A stretch of 64,000 nt of DNA. It comes from G963666895 sp963666895. GTDB taxonomy: Bacteria > Desulfobacterota > Desulfovibrionia > Desulfovibrionales > Desulfovibrionaceae. Positions within the stretch are counted from its first letter, which is position 1. Each line of letters opens with the position of its first letter. Below the pieces are notes generated by a model. That model did no database searches and had not been told where the DNA came from. It saw nothing but the letters and a program-made list of their open reading frames with translations. A program made the position numbers and the translations under genes. Below are positions 63,199-64,000 of the stretch, in pieces. The DNA lies in the NCBI GenBank assembly GCA_963666895.2, contig CAXXNS010000001.1, positions 248,001 to 312,000 of the forward strand. Reading direction: 5' to 3'.

Positions 63199-63899
63199 TG
63201 CTTCGGCTGCGGGGAGTGAACGCCTTTTACGGAGACAGCCAGGCGCTGTTCGACGTCCGCTTCGACATGGCCGCGGGCGAAGTGGTCACCCTTCTCGGCC
63301 GCAACGGCATGGGCAAGACCTCCCTGGTCCGCACCATCATGGGCATGATCCCCCGTTCCTCGGGCCTGCTCGTGTTCGAGGACAGGCGGATCAGGAAGCT
63401 GCCGAGCTACAGCCGGGCCCGCCTGGGCATCGGCCTGGTTCCCGAGGGGCGGCAGGTGTTCGGGGTACTCACGGTCAAGGAGAACCTGCTGGCCACCGAG
63501 GCCAACCACTCCGGGGCCGCTGAGCCCTATACCCTGGACCACGTGCTCACGCTCTTCCCCATCCTGGCCGAGCGGCTCGACCACTACGGGGACGAGCTCT
63601 CCGGCGGCGAACAGCAGATGCTGGCCATCGGCCGCGCCCTGATGACCAATCCCAAGCTGCTGATCCTGGACGAGGCCACCGAAGGGCTGGCGCCCCTGGT
63701 GCGCAAGGAGATCTGGCGGGCCCTGGCCACGCTGAAGAAGGCCGGGCAGTCAATCCTGGTCATCGACAAGAACCTCAAGGTGCTGCTGGACATCGCGGAC
63801 CGGCACTACATCCTGGAAAAGGGCCGGGTGGTCTGGAACGGCACGTCGGCCGAGCTGGCCGCGGACAAGCAGACGCAGCAAGCCTACCTCGGCGTCTGA
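63195..63899 (+). CDS. livF: ABC transporter ATPase, LivF type
   Basis: 234 aa (ATG at 63195 or 63198). Walker A GRNGMGKTSL, signature LSGGEQQMLAIGRALM, Walker B LLILDEATEGLAPLV, a LivF hallmark. The usual H-loop His is replaced by Lys (VIDKNLKVLLDI, as in other members with VEQN-type variation), so the catalytic step may depend on the partner subunit. Last gene of the operon; overlaps LivG by 4 bp. Confidence 0.93.
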   Translation: MMLRLRGVNAFYGDSQALFDVRFDMAAGEVVTLLGRNGMGKTSLVRTIMGMIPRSSGLLVFEDRRIRKLPSYSRARLGIGLVPEGRQVFGVLTVKENLLATEANHSGAAEPYTLDHVLTLFPILAERLDHYGDELSGGEQQMLAIGRALMTNPKLLILDEATEGLAPLVRKEIWRALATLKKAGQSILVIDKNLKVLLDIADRHYILEKGRVVWNGTSAELAADKQTQQAYLGV

Positions 63900-63941
63900 C
63901 CAGGCCGGGCAAGGCCCGGAAAAGGGCCGCGACGAGCAGTA

Positions 63942-64000
63942 TTACGGCTGCACCCGGAACAGACCGCAGTCGGCCACGCCGGGCCATTGCGGCAGCCGCG
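63942..64000 (-). CDS. C-terminal end of a minus-strand gene (partial)
   Basis: The frame reading RLPQWPGVADCGLFRVQP ends at a TAA at 63942 and runs off the right edge. Only 18 residues are visible, so no family can be named; I call it because the frame is well formed and a GC-rich hairpin (GGCCGGGC/GGCCCGG, about 63903-63919) lies between this stop and the convergent LivF stop. Confidence 0.35.
   Translation of the reverse strand, partial: RLPQWPGVADCGLFRVQP

Overview
The window looks like part of a mobile-element-rich chromosome of a deltaproteobacterium, probably Desulfovibrionales. This is inferred from moderately high GC in the core genes, the abundance of multi-domain PAS/receiver signalling proteins and the family make-up; nothing here identifies a species. 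Genuine chromosomal backbone is clearest at the right end (about 58.97-64 kb), where a branched-chain amino-acid-type ABC transporter operon (binding protein, two permeases, two ATPases) lies behind a tRNA-type terminator. Most of the rest is accessory DNA.

A perfect 48-bp direct repeat, the 3' part of a tRNA-Thr(CGT) gene, lies at 2137-2184 and 58922-58969. Each copy is followed by its own terminator, and paired 'GGTGGCGGTA' boxes lie on the inner side of both copies. A P4-like integrase (57385-58692) sits just inside the right copy. Together these delimit a composite island of about 56.8 kb. A second integrase (833-1981) just left of the left copy suggests another island stacked at the same tRNA. 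Inside the large island, four minus-strand 3' fragments of a tRNA-Ala(GGC) gene (15.2, 29.6, 30.5 and 57.3 kb), three with the same terminator and flanking arm, mark further accreted modules. Two of these begin with a toxin-antitoxin pair.

Region by region: 0-4 kb, integrases, an excisionase-like protein and decayed recombinase/transposase pieces. 4.1-9.7 kb, the left copy of a 5.57-kb duplicated cassette (papain-like protease; hybrid histidine kinase, here frameshifted; CheB-CheR-PAS protein). 10-15 kb, a Crp/Fnr regulator and a cluster of small envelope/stress proteins (two DUF3309, DUF2795, DUF1328, glycine-zipper and BON lipoproteins, a GlsB/YeaQ-like protein) with a repeated promoter/leader. 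15.5-30.3 kb, two toxin-antitoxin modules flanking a 2912-aa cyclic beta-1,2-glucan synthase, a Na+/H+ antiporter, and PRC-barrel and DUF2795 proteins. 30.8-44.2 kb, a PAS-GGDEF diguanylate cyclase and a seven-gene signalling operon (periplasmic binding lipoprotein, sensor kinase, receiver, two receiver-PAS/GAF-kinase hybrids, receiver-HDOD, receiver with a degenerate HD domain), extended by an eighth gene, a receiver-HD-GYP. 44.5-51.5 kb, a second mobile unit with two tyrosine recombinases, an HUH-type replication initiator, an excisionase-like protein and unknown cargo. 51.3-56.9 kb, the intact right copy of the duplicated cassette. 57-59 kb, the island end. 59.3-64 kb, the ABC transporter operon.

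Functionally the island appears to add envelope/osmotic stress capacity (periplasmic glucans, cation antiport, small stress proteins under a shared Crp-like box) and dense signalling, including c-di-GMP synthesis and hydrolysis, together with the mobility and addiction genes that keep it in place. All functions are read from motifs by eye; no database search was possible.
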